Of a stretch of DNA of 64,000 nucleotides, positions 11,141-22,827 are shown in pieces. Below the pieces are notes generated by a model. That model did not search any database and had not been told where the DNA came from. It saw only the letters and a list, made by a program, of their open reading frames with translations. Origin of the DNA: Lepidodermella squamata (taxonomy: Eukaryota > Gastrotricha); contig JBLDXI010000009.1 of the NCBI GenBank assembly GCA_047495785.1, forward strand, positions 558,001-622,000, given 5' to 3'. A program made the position numbers and the translations under genes. Every line of letters starts with the position of its first letter. The stretch's first letter is position 1.

Positions 11141-14100
11141 CTGTAATTCAAAACACGAAAAGGGACATTTAGCATATATTCATCAGTAAACTATCATTTC
11201 TACCACAATTTGTTACGTTGAGAAAAAGATCTCTACCCATCACCCATGCTGGTGCACCCGAAAATGTTACCTGTGTCGATATTGTTAGTTTTGCATTGGA
11301 AGCATGTGATTTTTTTGCGTTAATTGATATAATTGCACTCGTTTACAACATTTAGAGCTTCACTGGAAGCTCATGACGATTTACACGATTAACTTCTTTT
11401 TTTTTATCTGCATTATTATTGTTACAACATCGAAAGACGATGGTTGTGTGTTCTAATGATGTCACGTGGACGTCACTGAGGCGTGCGCCCGGTTACCACC
11501 ACCGAGATTAGCTACAGGTTCAACTTGCCTCCGGCGACGAAGGTAGATAACACAAGATCACCCATTTTCAATGAGTAATGGCATCATCGGAAACCGAAAA
11601 ACCCGCCGATAACAGCAGCAAGAATGACAATGAGCACCGTTACGCAAATGATGATCATTATCTTTTTCTGTAATGAGTCAGCGCAAAAACAACACGTGTC
11701 ATTAAAATAGTGGCGAACGAAAATGGAAATGTGAAAAATGTAAAATCGTTTGGCTACACACATCCAGCTGTTCTAGTATTCAGCCACCTTCTGCTCGCCC
11801 AGTCACGTTTCATCGATGAGGATGAAGGCGCGACGAGTGAACGACTGGATGTTCGCAGCAATTTTTTGAAAAAAAAAATTATAAAACAAAAGACAACACG
11901 GAACAAAGACAAACTTCGATGACTTTCATTATCCTGAATACAGTCAACTTTATCATCACTGATTTTTCTCGTTTTTTTTGTAGATCAACAAAGAGCTTCG
12001 CGATTCCATCAACAAAACTTCGCTCGTTCACCTCAGATATACAAAACGTTACAGAGGCGCGCGTGACACAGATCCGCCGTTTCATTCAAAAAACAGGCTG
12101 CAGACTTCACCAAGAATACTGATTACTATTTTGTTTCCACTATCATCCAGTATATAATATAACTCTGTAAATAGCTTCTTCTGCCAGTTGAAAAAGTGTC
12201 TAGCTTTGACATGGGACAATTTGTTACAAACATTATCACAACACGCATCGTATAACCAAAGGTAACACATGGAAATGCTTGGCCTGGGAAATCGTTTAAG
12301 CAGCGAATAGTAATTAGCTCAAATTAACAGTATGTACAGCGATCACCGAGTGAAATATTAAATTGCGCTGCTTTAGAGCTCAGAACCGATTATATTTTCA
12401 TATTATGTGTAAAAGCGAAAGTTATAGGCAAGCGTGTTCCGCGAAATTTCAAGGTGCATGTGAAAATAAATATTGAGAAAGCATTCATTCTCCTGGTAAT
12501 ATAGCAGATATTACTAAAAGCTCAGCAGTTTTGAGCACCCATTCGGCACTAAATCTACGATAAATCGCCGTGAAAAGTAGAGATTCAGCAGCCAGCTTGG
12601 TATGTACAATAAAATTATATCTGGTAAGTCATGTCGCGCGGCTTTGAAATAGATGGGCACCTGCGTTTAGAGCAAGCGGCACAAATTTACAACATGAACG
12701 GACGACAAAAGCAGCACATTTGGGAAACATTTAAAAGCAATACAACAGTGTCACAACACTGGGAACATGTCATCTACAAGTCGTAGGCTATTGAGTGATT
12801 AGGAGCGCATGCCGTTCAAGGCGACTATTTGAGGGTGTACTTTCCTTTGATGTTTTAAACATTATAAAAATATATTGTTTAGCGCTGATTCTGTTTGCCT
12901 TTGTAGTAGAATATATTTTATAGCTTTGATTGACTGAGTAAAAAACGGGAGATCAGCGACCAGCGGCCACAGTCGTAGAATTGGCCGACGCCCTGACTAT
13001 TGTCGTTGCTGCAGCTGCAACGGTGGTTGTACTTGCTGATGGTGTAGTTGTGATTGGGACTGGAACTGTGACTACAATGGTGACTGTAGATGCTGTCTCC
13101 GAACTGCCTTTATTACACACGCCAGTTTTGCAAACTTCAACGGCTATTACGATTGCAGCGATTATTAGAGCGGCTAGAATGACACTGACTATGATCGACC
13201 AGCATATGCACTTTTTCTACAGGCCAAACAGCGGTTGTGGTAGCAGCAGCAGCAGCAGGTTTGAATTGACATCGAACAACAACGGTGCAAAGACAGAATA
13301 GGAAAAACAAAAACACAAACAACATAAAGCTAAATTATCATTAAAAACTAAAAAAGCGCTAATTCAATTTGAAAATCCCAAAGCCATCGATAATTTCCGA
13401 ATCAATAGAAAATTCCCCATGCATCAATAATCGATTTCCAGTAAACAAATTACTCCCAACCTTATCCACCCTGAAATTAGCGTTAAATAATAGTAAAAGC
13501 AAAAAAATATAACATGCGTAAAATTAGAAAGACAGACATTTATATGACAGACAATTGACAACATGAGCGCATGCAAAAAGCGAAAAGCTGCATCATCGCG
13601 CTGGCACCCATCATGCTCCATTAGTTTTCCCGTACTCGCGCAAATTACTTTTAGCTTATTATCTTATTCGCCGATATGTAAACGAAAATGACAGCGACCG
13701 CCGTGACCAAAACGCCGGCGATGATTATAAGCAAAATCCAGAATTTCTAAACACAGTCTTCTGATTAGCATTATTATCGCGGCAAGATCTTGTTTTGCCA
13801 TTCAACGGGTTTACACGACAAATATCAATATTTATCACAACAAGGAACCTTATGATGTAAAAATGTCGACGGACCTTTCTAGCTTTACTCTGATATTTGA
13901 TGGCTTTTTTAGTATCTTTAACGGCGGTTTCGATATAATCTTGGCTTTTCAAGACGTTGCTTTCGATCTGATCCACGAGTTCCCCCTTAACGCCATTTAA
14001 CCAAACCGCGACGAAACGAAAAAAAAGAAAAATATTAGTTATATGACGAACCTTTCTTGCAGCACTCTGATAACGAAGGGCCTTTTTGGTGTCTTGCACG

Positions 14101-15914
14101 GCCGTGTCAACGTACTCGGCCGATTTTTCGACGTTGAAGTCGATCCGGTCAATCATTTCACCCTAAAACGAGTGCAATTCGAGTGTGGAACGATCAATCA
14201 GCCGTAGATGGAGATGTGCATTGACGGCGACGTCATAGAGATGAAATAAAAACACACAACAGAATTACATGATGCCAAAAGTTTCGGAATTTTGCTTTCT
14301 TTCTACCCGATTCAGTTGAACATGAAAAGTTTGCGTCTATTCAGGCAACAAACAGGCCATGATACAGTGCCAAGGTCTGGTGTGAGATTTCCACGGTCTC
14401 TAAAGCTAATATGTTGCCCTCGTTCTATACAACTGTGAAACAGTTGAGCTAGTAATATGCACTCGATTCATGCAACAGAGCGCGTGTGCCCTAATTAGCA
14501 TCGCCCTACCACGAGCTATCACAACGTTGATAGAGCCCAGGCGAAAGCCCGAGCTCAGTCTAACTATCATCGTGTAACTGCGTGTTTCTTGGCTATCAAT
14601 TGACGACCGGATGCTACAACGCGTGCCCGCCCGGGGAGGACCCTGATTGGGAAGAGAGGGAGGAAAAATGACTGGAGACAAACCTGACTTTCGACTAGCA
14701 TCGCCATATCCATGAACATATCGTGTAGTTCTTGGATAGACTTTTCTAATTTTTTGATATCACCATGTCGAGCCTCAATATCGCGAAGCATTTGCCGGGC
14801 TTGTTGAGTATCCATCAAAATCTATCAGAAAAAGCAATGCCATTTAGAAGCTGCCTTGATATCAATCCAGTTAACTTACGCCTTGGGTGAAGGCCTGAGG
14901 GGTACCTGACTCGATCATGGTTTCAATTTCGTCATCGGTAGTCGATTTCCCAGCTGTAATAAAGAAAATTGTCAAGTTTAGCAAAATGAAGCGTAAAGGA
15001 TATTGGACATCAATTAGGTACAACAAAAAAGGCCCCATAAGGGTCAAGCGCTAACTGTATTCGAGTTGACGTTTAATATTGGCTTTGCAGCGTTCTCTGA
15101 ACTCGCACTGGGCAGTGTTGTAATCGGAAAGCACTTCGCAGAGTAGCCGGTGCATGGTCATATGCTGGGCGGACGATCGAATGGCAGGGCAAAACAAAGT
15201 CACAGACAACAGCAAGGTATGAAAGAAAAAACAAACGATAAATACGATAACAACAAAAATAGGCAAGCAACGTAGTGATAAAATAATATAAATCAACTAA
15301 TGACTAAGACGGTACAACACAAGCTCTGAGGCGTTTAAAACCTACATATTTCCATCTGGCGTTTAATGCGCTCTTTACACCGATCACGGTAGTCTACTTG
15401 AGCCTTATTGTAGTCATTCATCACTTCGATGAACTTGCGCGAGATCGATGAATACTACATTTGGTGATTTGGGGGTTTCATATGAACAGCTTAATAATCA
15501 ATGGCGCAATTCAAGTGTTGGATAATTTACCTGAGTTTTACGAATACGGAAATCTGCGGACATTTTCTGTCCCTCTTCCTCCTTTTCGATGTTTTGCTCC
15601 ATCAGCTTCAATTTTAGCCGAACTTTGTTCGCGTTTTGCTTGATTTCTAGCATAATTTGGTCGAGCTCCTCCTTAACGCGGTCGTCGGTCTGAGGCGCGG
15701 AAAGGATGTCTGAGTGTTTCCGCTTCACCTCCTCGACTTGCTGTGCGATAGTGTCGATCATGCCGCGGATTTGCTTCACTTGCTCGAAGAAGTCTTCCAT
15801 GAAATTTGCGCCACCGCCCGCACCACCATCGTCCATTTGCACGTGGACATCGTCAGCGCCGAGCGCATCCTCTGCCTTGGCGGCAGCTTGTAGCTGTTGC
15901 AGCCTATCACGCAT
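11063..15914 (-). CDS. STX1: Syntaxin-1-type Qa-SNARE with alternative exons
   Basis: Plasma-membrane t-SNARE that pairs with SNAP-25 and synaptobrevin in vesicle fusion. Constitutive exons are 15531-15914 (N-peptide MRDRLQQLQ and the start of Habc), 14880-14953 and 14684-14821 (first half of the SNARE helix, ending MAMLVESQ). Variable positions are exon 2 (15346-15454 or 15056-15164), exon 5 (14052-14162 or 13875-13985) and the terminal exon (13651-13746, 12953-13216, 11584-11667 or 11063-11140). All junctions keep phase. With the 11063-11140 anchor the protein has 297 aa, the normal size for syntaxin 1. The zero-layer Gln is the last residue of exon 14684-14821. The paralogue next upstream (16209-17570) shares the 109-, 138- and 111-nt exon sizes, so the structure predates the duplication. 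Expression and actual isoform use cannot be read from the sequence. Confidence 0.92.
11584..11667 (-). CDS. Syntaxin terminal anchor exon c
   Basis: After ATTACAG it encodes [19 protein letters not shown], then ends GGFFGFR with stop TGA. Close homologue of anchor exon d; phase 0, 84 nt. Confidence 0.88.
   Translation of the reverse strand, partial: KKIMIIICVTVLIVILAAVIGGFFGFR
12953..13216 (-). CDS. Syntaxin terminal anchor exon b, long tail
   Basis: After CTGTAG it encodes [19 protein letters not shown], the end of the membrane span, then about 60 residues rich in Thr, Ala and Val, and stop TGA. There are two Cys just after the span and an NST sequon near the end. 264 nt, phase 0. The long extracellular or luminal tail is unusual for a syntaxin. 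Confidence 0.72.
   Translation of the reverse strand, partial: KKCICWSIIVSVILAALIIAAIVIAVEVCKTGVCNKGSSETASTVTIVVTVPVPITTTPSASTTTVAAAATTIVRASANSTTVAAGR
13651..13746 (-). CDS. Syntaxin terminal anchor exon a
   Basis: After GTGTTTAG it encodes [19 protein letters not shown], then [11 protein letters not shown] and stop TAA. The span is not closely similar to exons c and d and lacks the KKIM start. 96 nt, phase 0. Confidence 0.8.
   Translation of the reverse strand, partial: KFWILLIIIAGVLVTAVAVIFVYISANKIIS
13875..13985 (-). CDS. Syntaxin SNARE exon 5b (alternative)
   Basis: Exactly 111 nt, phase 0, encoding [20 protein letters not shown] and on to KYQSKARK, the C-terminal half of the SNARE motif (layers +1 to +8). 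It is an alternative to 14052-14162, from which only 66 nt separate it. Confidence 0.88.
14052..14162 (-). CDS. Syntaxin SNARE exon 5a (alternative)
   Basis: Exactly 111 nt, phase 0, encoding [20 protein letters not shown] and on to RYQSAARK. It is the closer match to animal syntaxin 1 (GEMIDRIEYNVE). Confidence 0.9.
15056..15164 (-). CDS. Syntaxin Habc exon 2b (alternative)
   Basis: Exactly 109 nt between a CGCCCAG acceptor and a TACA|GTTAGC donor. It encodes [20 protein letters not shown] and then [10 protein letters not shown], clearly homologous to exon 2a and to the syntaxin-1 segment KFVEVMTEYN...RDRCKDRIQRQLEI. Confidence 0.85.
15346..15454 (-). CDS. Syntaxin Habc exon 2a (alternative)
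   Basis: Exactly 109 nt, encoding [19 protein letters not shown] and then [14 protein letters not shown], the typical syntaxin-1 Hc/linker sequence. It splices with the same phases as exon 2b. Confidence 0.9.
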
Positions 15915-16208
15915 TTTCAGCTAAAGCTAGAGATTCTATTGGGTGAGTAGGGGCTGCGGTGACGTAAAGATCGGTCCAGCCGAATTGGACGGGACTCGGA
16001 AATGCAGAAACGGGAGGTTGCTGTGAAAACAACTCGACGAGTTTAGGGTCGACAGCTTCGACGAAAACTCATAAAAGCAATCATAAAATACTAAAAAAAT
16101 ACAAATATGGAATGATAAATACGTCTTAATATCTTGAAAATGCGAGCTCCGAAAAAGGCGCAAGCTCGCATTGATGCATAGCAAATAGATGAAACTGCGA
16201 ATTGCAAG

Positions 16209-17570
16209 CTAGAAGGATGCAAAAGTTTGATTCATTGAGCTCTCATTGATCGCGCTGCTTTCAGAGCTGTTCGAAGTTAGGGGATTTAAAATATATTTCC
16301 ACGCAAGCCAAACCGCGATAGCGGTTAGCATGAGCATTAAAGTGACTAAAATGGCCCAACAAATTAATTTCTTCTGTTAGATTTAAAGAAAGAATTAAAA
16401 GAATTAAGCTTCAGAGAATATAAGCACAACCAAACCTTAATTAGCGAATTATGATAACGAGTTGCTTTTCGCAGAGCCTGTAGACCGCTATCCACGAAAT
16501 CAGCTGTCTTGTTCACTTGAGCCTCTATTCGGTCAACCACGTCACCCTTAATACATACATCAACGCAAGTCTATACGTTAGACTTTAGTGTTATCTACCT
16601 GATTTTCTATGAGAATCCTCATGTTTTGGAAAAGATCATGAAGTTCCAAGATAGACTGTTGCAATTTCTCTAGATCTTTGTGTCGCTCTTGGACATCTCG
16701 CAGCATTTGCATGCTTCTTTCTGGGTCGAGTAGCAACTTAACGCAATAAGGGCTGAACAAGAGTGAGACTTACAATTACAACTTACTCCCTTGATAAAAG
16801 GACTAAATCGGCTGGGATTGTCGACCAATTCTTCGATATCGGATTCTGACAAACGTTGACCAGCTGTTGAATCGGTCATAAACAATGTAATGCCAAAACA
16901 ATACAAGGATTTCATCGATGACCAACTTATTTCAAGCTGCCTGACAAATTTTTCCTTAGACTTGATACGATGCGCATCTTGAATTTCGTGATAAGCAACC
17001 ATCACATTGGAAAACGTCCGAGAAAGAGTGATATACTAGAGAAGGAGGAAATCGCTCTATGAACACGCGAGTAAAATTTCGAGATATAGGCAAACCTGTG
17101 CTTCTTTAATCCGGAAATTTGCACACGTCCTGTCCGGTGATTGCTCCATTTCATAGTTCATTTCTAGGAAAGAGCTAGCAAAATAGCCCAACAAAGAAGG
17201 GGAGTTTTACTTTTGAGAGCTCCCAAGACTCTGTTTGACGAATGTCTCATTTCATTCATATGGCTATCGACCTCAGCCGACAAATCTGAGCCAAACATCA
17301 TCGTTAGTGGGCGTTTGATTAGTTAAGGTTCTTACTATTGCTACTATTTGTGTCCACCAGCATGGCAGTTTGCAATTTCTTGATCAAATCGACAAGCTCG
17401 GTCATTCGATCAATTACACGAATCAAGAGCCTGACGTCTTCAAAAAACTCCTCCATGAAGAGCTCCCCCACGTCGACAGTGTAGTTGAATTTTTCCAGGT
17501 CGTCATCACTACGACCTGAATCGTCGCCACGTCTAGCGGCCTCGCGCAACTCATCTGTGCGGTCCCGCAT
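16209..17570 (-). CDS. Divergent syntaxin paralogue B
   Basis: Eight exons: 17336-17570, 17211-17285, 17096-17163, 16927-17035, 16787-16863, 16599-16736, 16436-16546 and 16209-16373, all phase-consistent, giving 325 aa. It starts MRDRTDELREAA, a syntaxin N-peptide of the Munc18-binding type. Habc continues to FVRQLEI, and the SNARE helix retains the zero-layer Gln (ILIENQ|GDVVDRIEAQV). The anchor KKLICWAILVTLMLMLTAIA is followed by about 30 residues with NSS and NES sequons, so it probably has a glycosylated extracellular tail. SNARE layers are less conserved than in the 11063-15914 gene. It starts only 160 bases from the stop of its upstream paralogue and ends 295 bases from the start of the next one. 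Role inferred: a Qa-SNARE with narrower expression. Confidence 0.85.
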
Positions 17571-17729
17571 GCTTCATCGATGTTAAAATGAAGCCGGCTA
17601 AAGATCGGAAAATAATGCGAAAAAATGCTGGAAAACATCGATTCGACTACGAATCAGCATCGCTTTCTCTTGAAAATACAAAAATGATCTTGCAAGCCTT
17701 CCTTAAACTATAATATTATCATGACGCAG

Positions 17730-19082
17730 TCAGCTAGGCGTAGTGAGCGTCGGCGGCATTGCCGTATTGAAAATCGAGTATGGAACTGGTGCGACGGCAG
17801 TGACGTCTCCGGTTTTCCGAAAAATCGGCGTAAGATAATGTAGGGCGGTCAAAACAACGGCACACACCGCCAAGAGAATAAATACAATGAGTATAGCCAG
17901 GCAGCAACAACGCTTCTGTAACAACAACACGGCGGTTAAAAAATCGACTCTCTCTATAAAATTAATCGCCAATCGTCACTTGCTTTGGTGATTCGTCTTT
18001 TGTGGACTTCAGCTTTTGCAGTTTCTTTCGTCGCAGATTCAACCAAATGATCAGCTCTATCGATAAGTGCTTCGATCTACAACAGCAACACTGTTGGCGT
18101 TTAAATGATGCCGATGAAACGTACGTTATCGATTTTTTCTCCAGTGGCCTCAATCAACAACTGGTACTCGATAAATATATCCTTCAAAAGTCGAATATCG
18201 TTCTCTAGCTTAACAAGATCCTCGTGTCGCCTTTGCACAATTTTGAGGATAGACTGCTGATCAGTTTCGAAAAAACCGCCGCTAGATGTTGCAACCTCCA
18301 GAAAATAACGAGGGGCCATGACAGGATCGATTACAACATTGCGACCAGCTATTAGCAAGGCTTAAGAATTCGCCGTAAATCATACATTAGACTCATACTT
18401 TTCAAGAGAACATCGCGATGGGTCCTTTCGGCCGACTTCTTCAAAAACTCGTCCCTCGTGGTATTAAAGTACTCCATGGTATCAGCCGCTGTCCTTTTCA
18501 AGGTGTCAATATGCCACTGGAACATGCCAGCCTCCCGAATACTACCAGTAGAGTCCGCTGTTTGCGCAGATCTCGATGCTAGATTAATAGCCATTAGGAA
18601 GAGATGGTCATAATAATGAGAAGTAAGAAACCCTCTAAGTCCTTGATCTTCGACCACGCTTGAGAAAATAGCTGCGAAATTTCATCGTGGCACCGAGTGA
18701 TCTCATCAAGTGCGACTGTTGGTAACATTTGGGGAAACAATAGCGGGCTAATATAATTAAAGAAACCTTTGGTTGGCGGTGTCTTCATTAGGTAATCATC
18801 CTGGGGGGTTTTCACTCGATCCACCAACGACCGAATGAATTCGAAATCCTGACGAATCGAGCTAACTTGAGACAAAAAAGCGCGGAAAGCATTAGATGAG
18901 CCCAGAAGAGGAGTGCCAGGAGTTGGAAAGACTGTTTCATCATGCGATGAGCTGCTAATTTCCGAAAGGCTCTTCTAAAATGAATTAATTTAAATGAGCA
19001 AGACGTGATTAGATGAACCAACAGCCTGTATGTTTGACTGCCGAGCGGCCTGCAGCTCGATTAGGCGATCTTTAACCACCAT
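17730..19082 (-). CDS. Highly divergent syntaxin paralogue C
   Basis: Exons 19023-19082, 18632-18974, 18399-18578, 18125-18348, 17984-18076 and 17730-17915 give 361 aa. The N-peptide MVVKDRLIELQAAR, the QRRHEDLVKLENDIRLLKDIF half of the SNARE helix and the terminal anchor KRCCCLAILIVFILLAVCAV identify the family. At the zero layer the residue is Thr (LLIEAT|GEKIDN), where nearly all Qa-SNAREs have Gln. The second SNARE half keeps exactly 37 residues only if the 17916-17983 intron uses a GC donor (AAA|GCAAGT). A tail of about 37 residues follows the anchor. Habc is weakly conserved and its intron positions differ from the two paralogues. It may be a regulatory or inhibitory syntaxin; that is inference. 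Confidence 0.8.
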
Positions 19083-20053
19083 AATTTTAGAAAGCACCAG
19101 CCAAATCACATTACGCTGACATAGCTAACATGAAATCCTACACTTAAGACAAACTTAAGCATGAATGTTAAGTGATTAATAAGAAAATGCGTAGGGTCAG
19201 AGTACGTTGCACTCCAATTACAAAATAACCATAAACCACTCTGGGTGATTAAACAAGACGCCCACCAAAAAGGCGCAAGGTAGAAGAGTCACCGCGAAAA
19301 AACATAAGCTCTTGATATGCATAAATTATTAGGGCTTGTAAACATGATCTCATCAACATAAGCGAGAGATGCCACCTAAATAGTAGTGGGAGCGATATTA
19401 AATTAGGGTAATATATAAGTAAGCAAGTGTGTAGACGTGAATCTACATGATACGCGTTCTGAATGCTGGTGATTAAAGTAGCAGCTATGTTTTTACGACG
19501 GTAGCTGTTCCATCTGCTAAAAAAAATCGTATTAGGTGAGAAATAATTCACGAACTCGACGCATCATCAACTGCAATTATTTCCGAGCAAGTATATAAGA
19601 ATTGAAAATGGCAATTCTCATTTTATATTTTGGGAATTATAAAGTTTAATGAACGTAGTAGACTTTAGCATGAGTGGTTGGGTGAACTGCTGTACGCGAA
19701 TATAAATACGCAAGCCGGTAGAAGAGGTTCCACATTCTCGGCAGCAGCGGCGGCGGCGTCGGCATCAGAACAAGAAAAAACTGAGTCAGCAGAAAAGTCG
19801 AATAAGACGACTACCACACATGGGCACGCGCATACGCACAAACACTGACGGTCACATATGAATAATATAGTGCAGATATAAGCAAACGAATAGACCATAC
19901 ACATGCATGCACACACATAATAACATATTATAAAACATCAATACATGCATGCATCTAGCCCTACATATTCAAACGAGAAGCCGGAAGAGGGAAGGCTATG
20001 GTCGATAGCATGCGCACACGAATGTGATGTCAGACACTGCGTGGCGAATATCG

Positions 20054-20080
20054 AATATATATATACATATATATATATTA
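20054..20080. repeat. (TA)n microsatellite
   Basis: Imperfect AT dinucleotide run interrupted by one ACAT unit. Confidence 0.85.
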
Positions 20081-22827
20081 TGGCAAAGCAACGCGCAGCA
20101 TAGAATAACAGAAACGAATATTGCAAAAGGAGACACACAAGACTTTTACAAGCAACGGCCTGCGCTTGACAATATAATGCGACAGCGACCGGCGAACGAT
20201 CGATAATGCCGCTCATGCGGATCGATAGTTGCTTTCGGTCGTGAGCATAACTCATATTCGCATAACGGCACGAAGTATTCACATTGCGTGAGTGAAATGT
20301 AATACATAATACGGCATAAATTTGAATATTTCAGCTGAATAAGAACAATTAGAAAATAACAATTCAATATAATAACTTGCCGAGGATCGCGAGGACAGCA
20401 TTTAATAAAGCCCGCAAAAAATAGTTGTCATCGTTAACTTGAGCACCTCTAATTGAAGTGGTTTCGAATCACCGCCCGCAGTTATCCGACCAATCACGAC
20501 TCAATGCTACAATCACACTCCAAAAGTGTACAATTATCAAATATCAAAAATATTGTAGAATAATTTAGTTAGCTCACTCTTATCTTTCCTAAAAACAAGG
20601 TTCAAATATCTGACCAGCGTGAACAAAACAAATCACGTCTAAGAAGCTCATGGTGACCCTATCGAGTCGCATTGTTAAATGCCACGCATTATCTCTCGCT
20701 TGGACACCCGAAAATGCCAAAAATCTGACTGAATCGTAGTCGAAAATATCATGGTCCATAAAAACAACAATAACTTGCCTCATATAAATATTTAGCGTAA
20801 CGGCTATTATCAATCAATAGCTATTTGCACGACAAAGCTTTACGTAAATATAATGTTAAATTCAACATCCAACGAACAACGAATAGGAAAGAGCGCAGAT
20901 TCCTTCTAATGGGTTTCATTAATTCACTGTTATGGCTACGCATTATAAGTCACTTGGTTTAGGCTTGACTTAGACAGACAGTATGTTATCTTTTTTAAGG
21001 TAAAGCGCCGGATAGTTCGGGAAGGGAAGTTGTAATTTTTACTGAAGTACAGCATGCGTCTGATCCTATATAACGCAAGGACCAGTCCGAAAATCAGGTA
21101 CCACGCATCTTCAGCGTTAAATGTTGGATTGGGCTAAAAAACCGTCTTCAAATCGTCTCAACTTGACAAACTAAATGGAGTTTTTAAATGAGAACAAGAG
21201 CGGCATACTTAATTCTTCCTGTAGATATCAATCAAACATTAGGTTTATCAGAGCCACCAACCACCAATTACAATTGACAATAAATAAGTAACTTGATGTA
21301 TGGTGGATTAACATAATTGACGTTTATATCATAGTCATGTACATGTTGCTTCGAAAGAATAGTTGAACAGAGAACAGTGAAATTGGATATCTTTCATTAG
21401 GGGAATTCGCGGAGATAGACGACGGGCAATGGCGTACCTTTCGCCTAATGCACCTTTGTGACTGATGTGACAGATTGTGACAGAATGTATGCCTAATGAT
21501 ACCAAGAGCGCTATCCTTCCACAGTTCAACGATTTTCTTTATCGCAATGATTAAGGCAGTTGTCTGCTGGCTTCGAGGTCAGAAGCACTGGCTTTGCACT
21601 TCTGGCTTCAGTTCGTGGCAGAAAGTAAATAAGCATGGGCGAAAACAAAAATAGGAAGCCAAACAGCGATTTCAAGTTCCGGTTTTCTCACCCATATATT
21701 CTAGCTACAATGAATACGTGCCAGTAGCTACCTTTTTGAGAAGCCTCCGAGGAAAAGAATAAAGGGCCGAAATCGCTTCATCTCTCCAAGAATTTCCCGA
21801 TTCCTGCTTTCGTACGATGTCCAACCAACCAGTGGAATTGTCACGATACTAACCTGAGAGTTATAATTCACTCGCAGATATTTTACGCAAAGCGCGAAGC
21901 GCGAATAACGCGTAAGTCAGCAGTTGAGCTTTGGCGTTTGAGGTTCCAGATTTCGCGTCCCAAGCAACTGATTTTCATTGGATTCGTGAAAAGTTGGTGA
22001 AGAATAAAGCAATACATAAAAATTAATATGTATTTAACAAAAAAGAAAACTAATAAAAATAATTCTGCTCGAATACCACTATAATGTCACTATTTTTACC
22101 GCATGCGAAAATTATGTATAATCGAACTTCGCAGGTGTGGTTCCTGGTCTTTTTTCCTGGTCAACCGTGGCCAGATTTTTCATTCAGATGTCAGACACCT
22201 CTACCGAATGTTATGCACAAACTTCGGGGTATAACGCCCTGAATAATGGGCATTTTTTGGAATTGAATTCGTCCATGTCCGAGGCATAATGGAGAATTAA
22301 ATTCACACCGTTGACCAGGTCCAGACTGGAGACTGGTGATCGGTGAGAAGTACGAATAGTAATCAGAGTAGTACTCATAAACCCAATGACTAGCCGTCCC
22401 CCATGCGCCTTAACTCAAGACAGAATGACATATCTCGATGCAAGAATCCCCTGCAGTCATCAATGTATCAAACATTTTGAAACATCAAACATCACTCACA
22501 GAAAACGTCCAAGCGATAACATCCACGATGTAACCTGTGTTCATGATCTACCAGGAAATATTTCGAATATCTAACATCTTGAAGCCCCTCCCGCAATTCC
22601 CATTCCATCCCTAAATAATCTGGATGATGCAAAAGACATCGAATTAGAATTTTCTAAATTGTAAATATTCTTACTATTTACTACTTACCTCTCTCAAAAT
22701 ACCTAAAATCCTTGTTGTGTCTTCCTCTCTTTCCACTTCATCCGCCTATATCCTAATTCTTATTTATGTCTAACAGACCTTTGTTGATGACTTCTACTTT
22801 TAATTGTTATTTGTTTTGTCTTGATAG

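Noticed and set aside
20461-20500. TTTCGAATCACC as a possible tRNA T arm
   Set aside because: No D arm, anticodon arm or acceptor pairing could be found around it.
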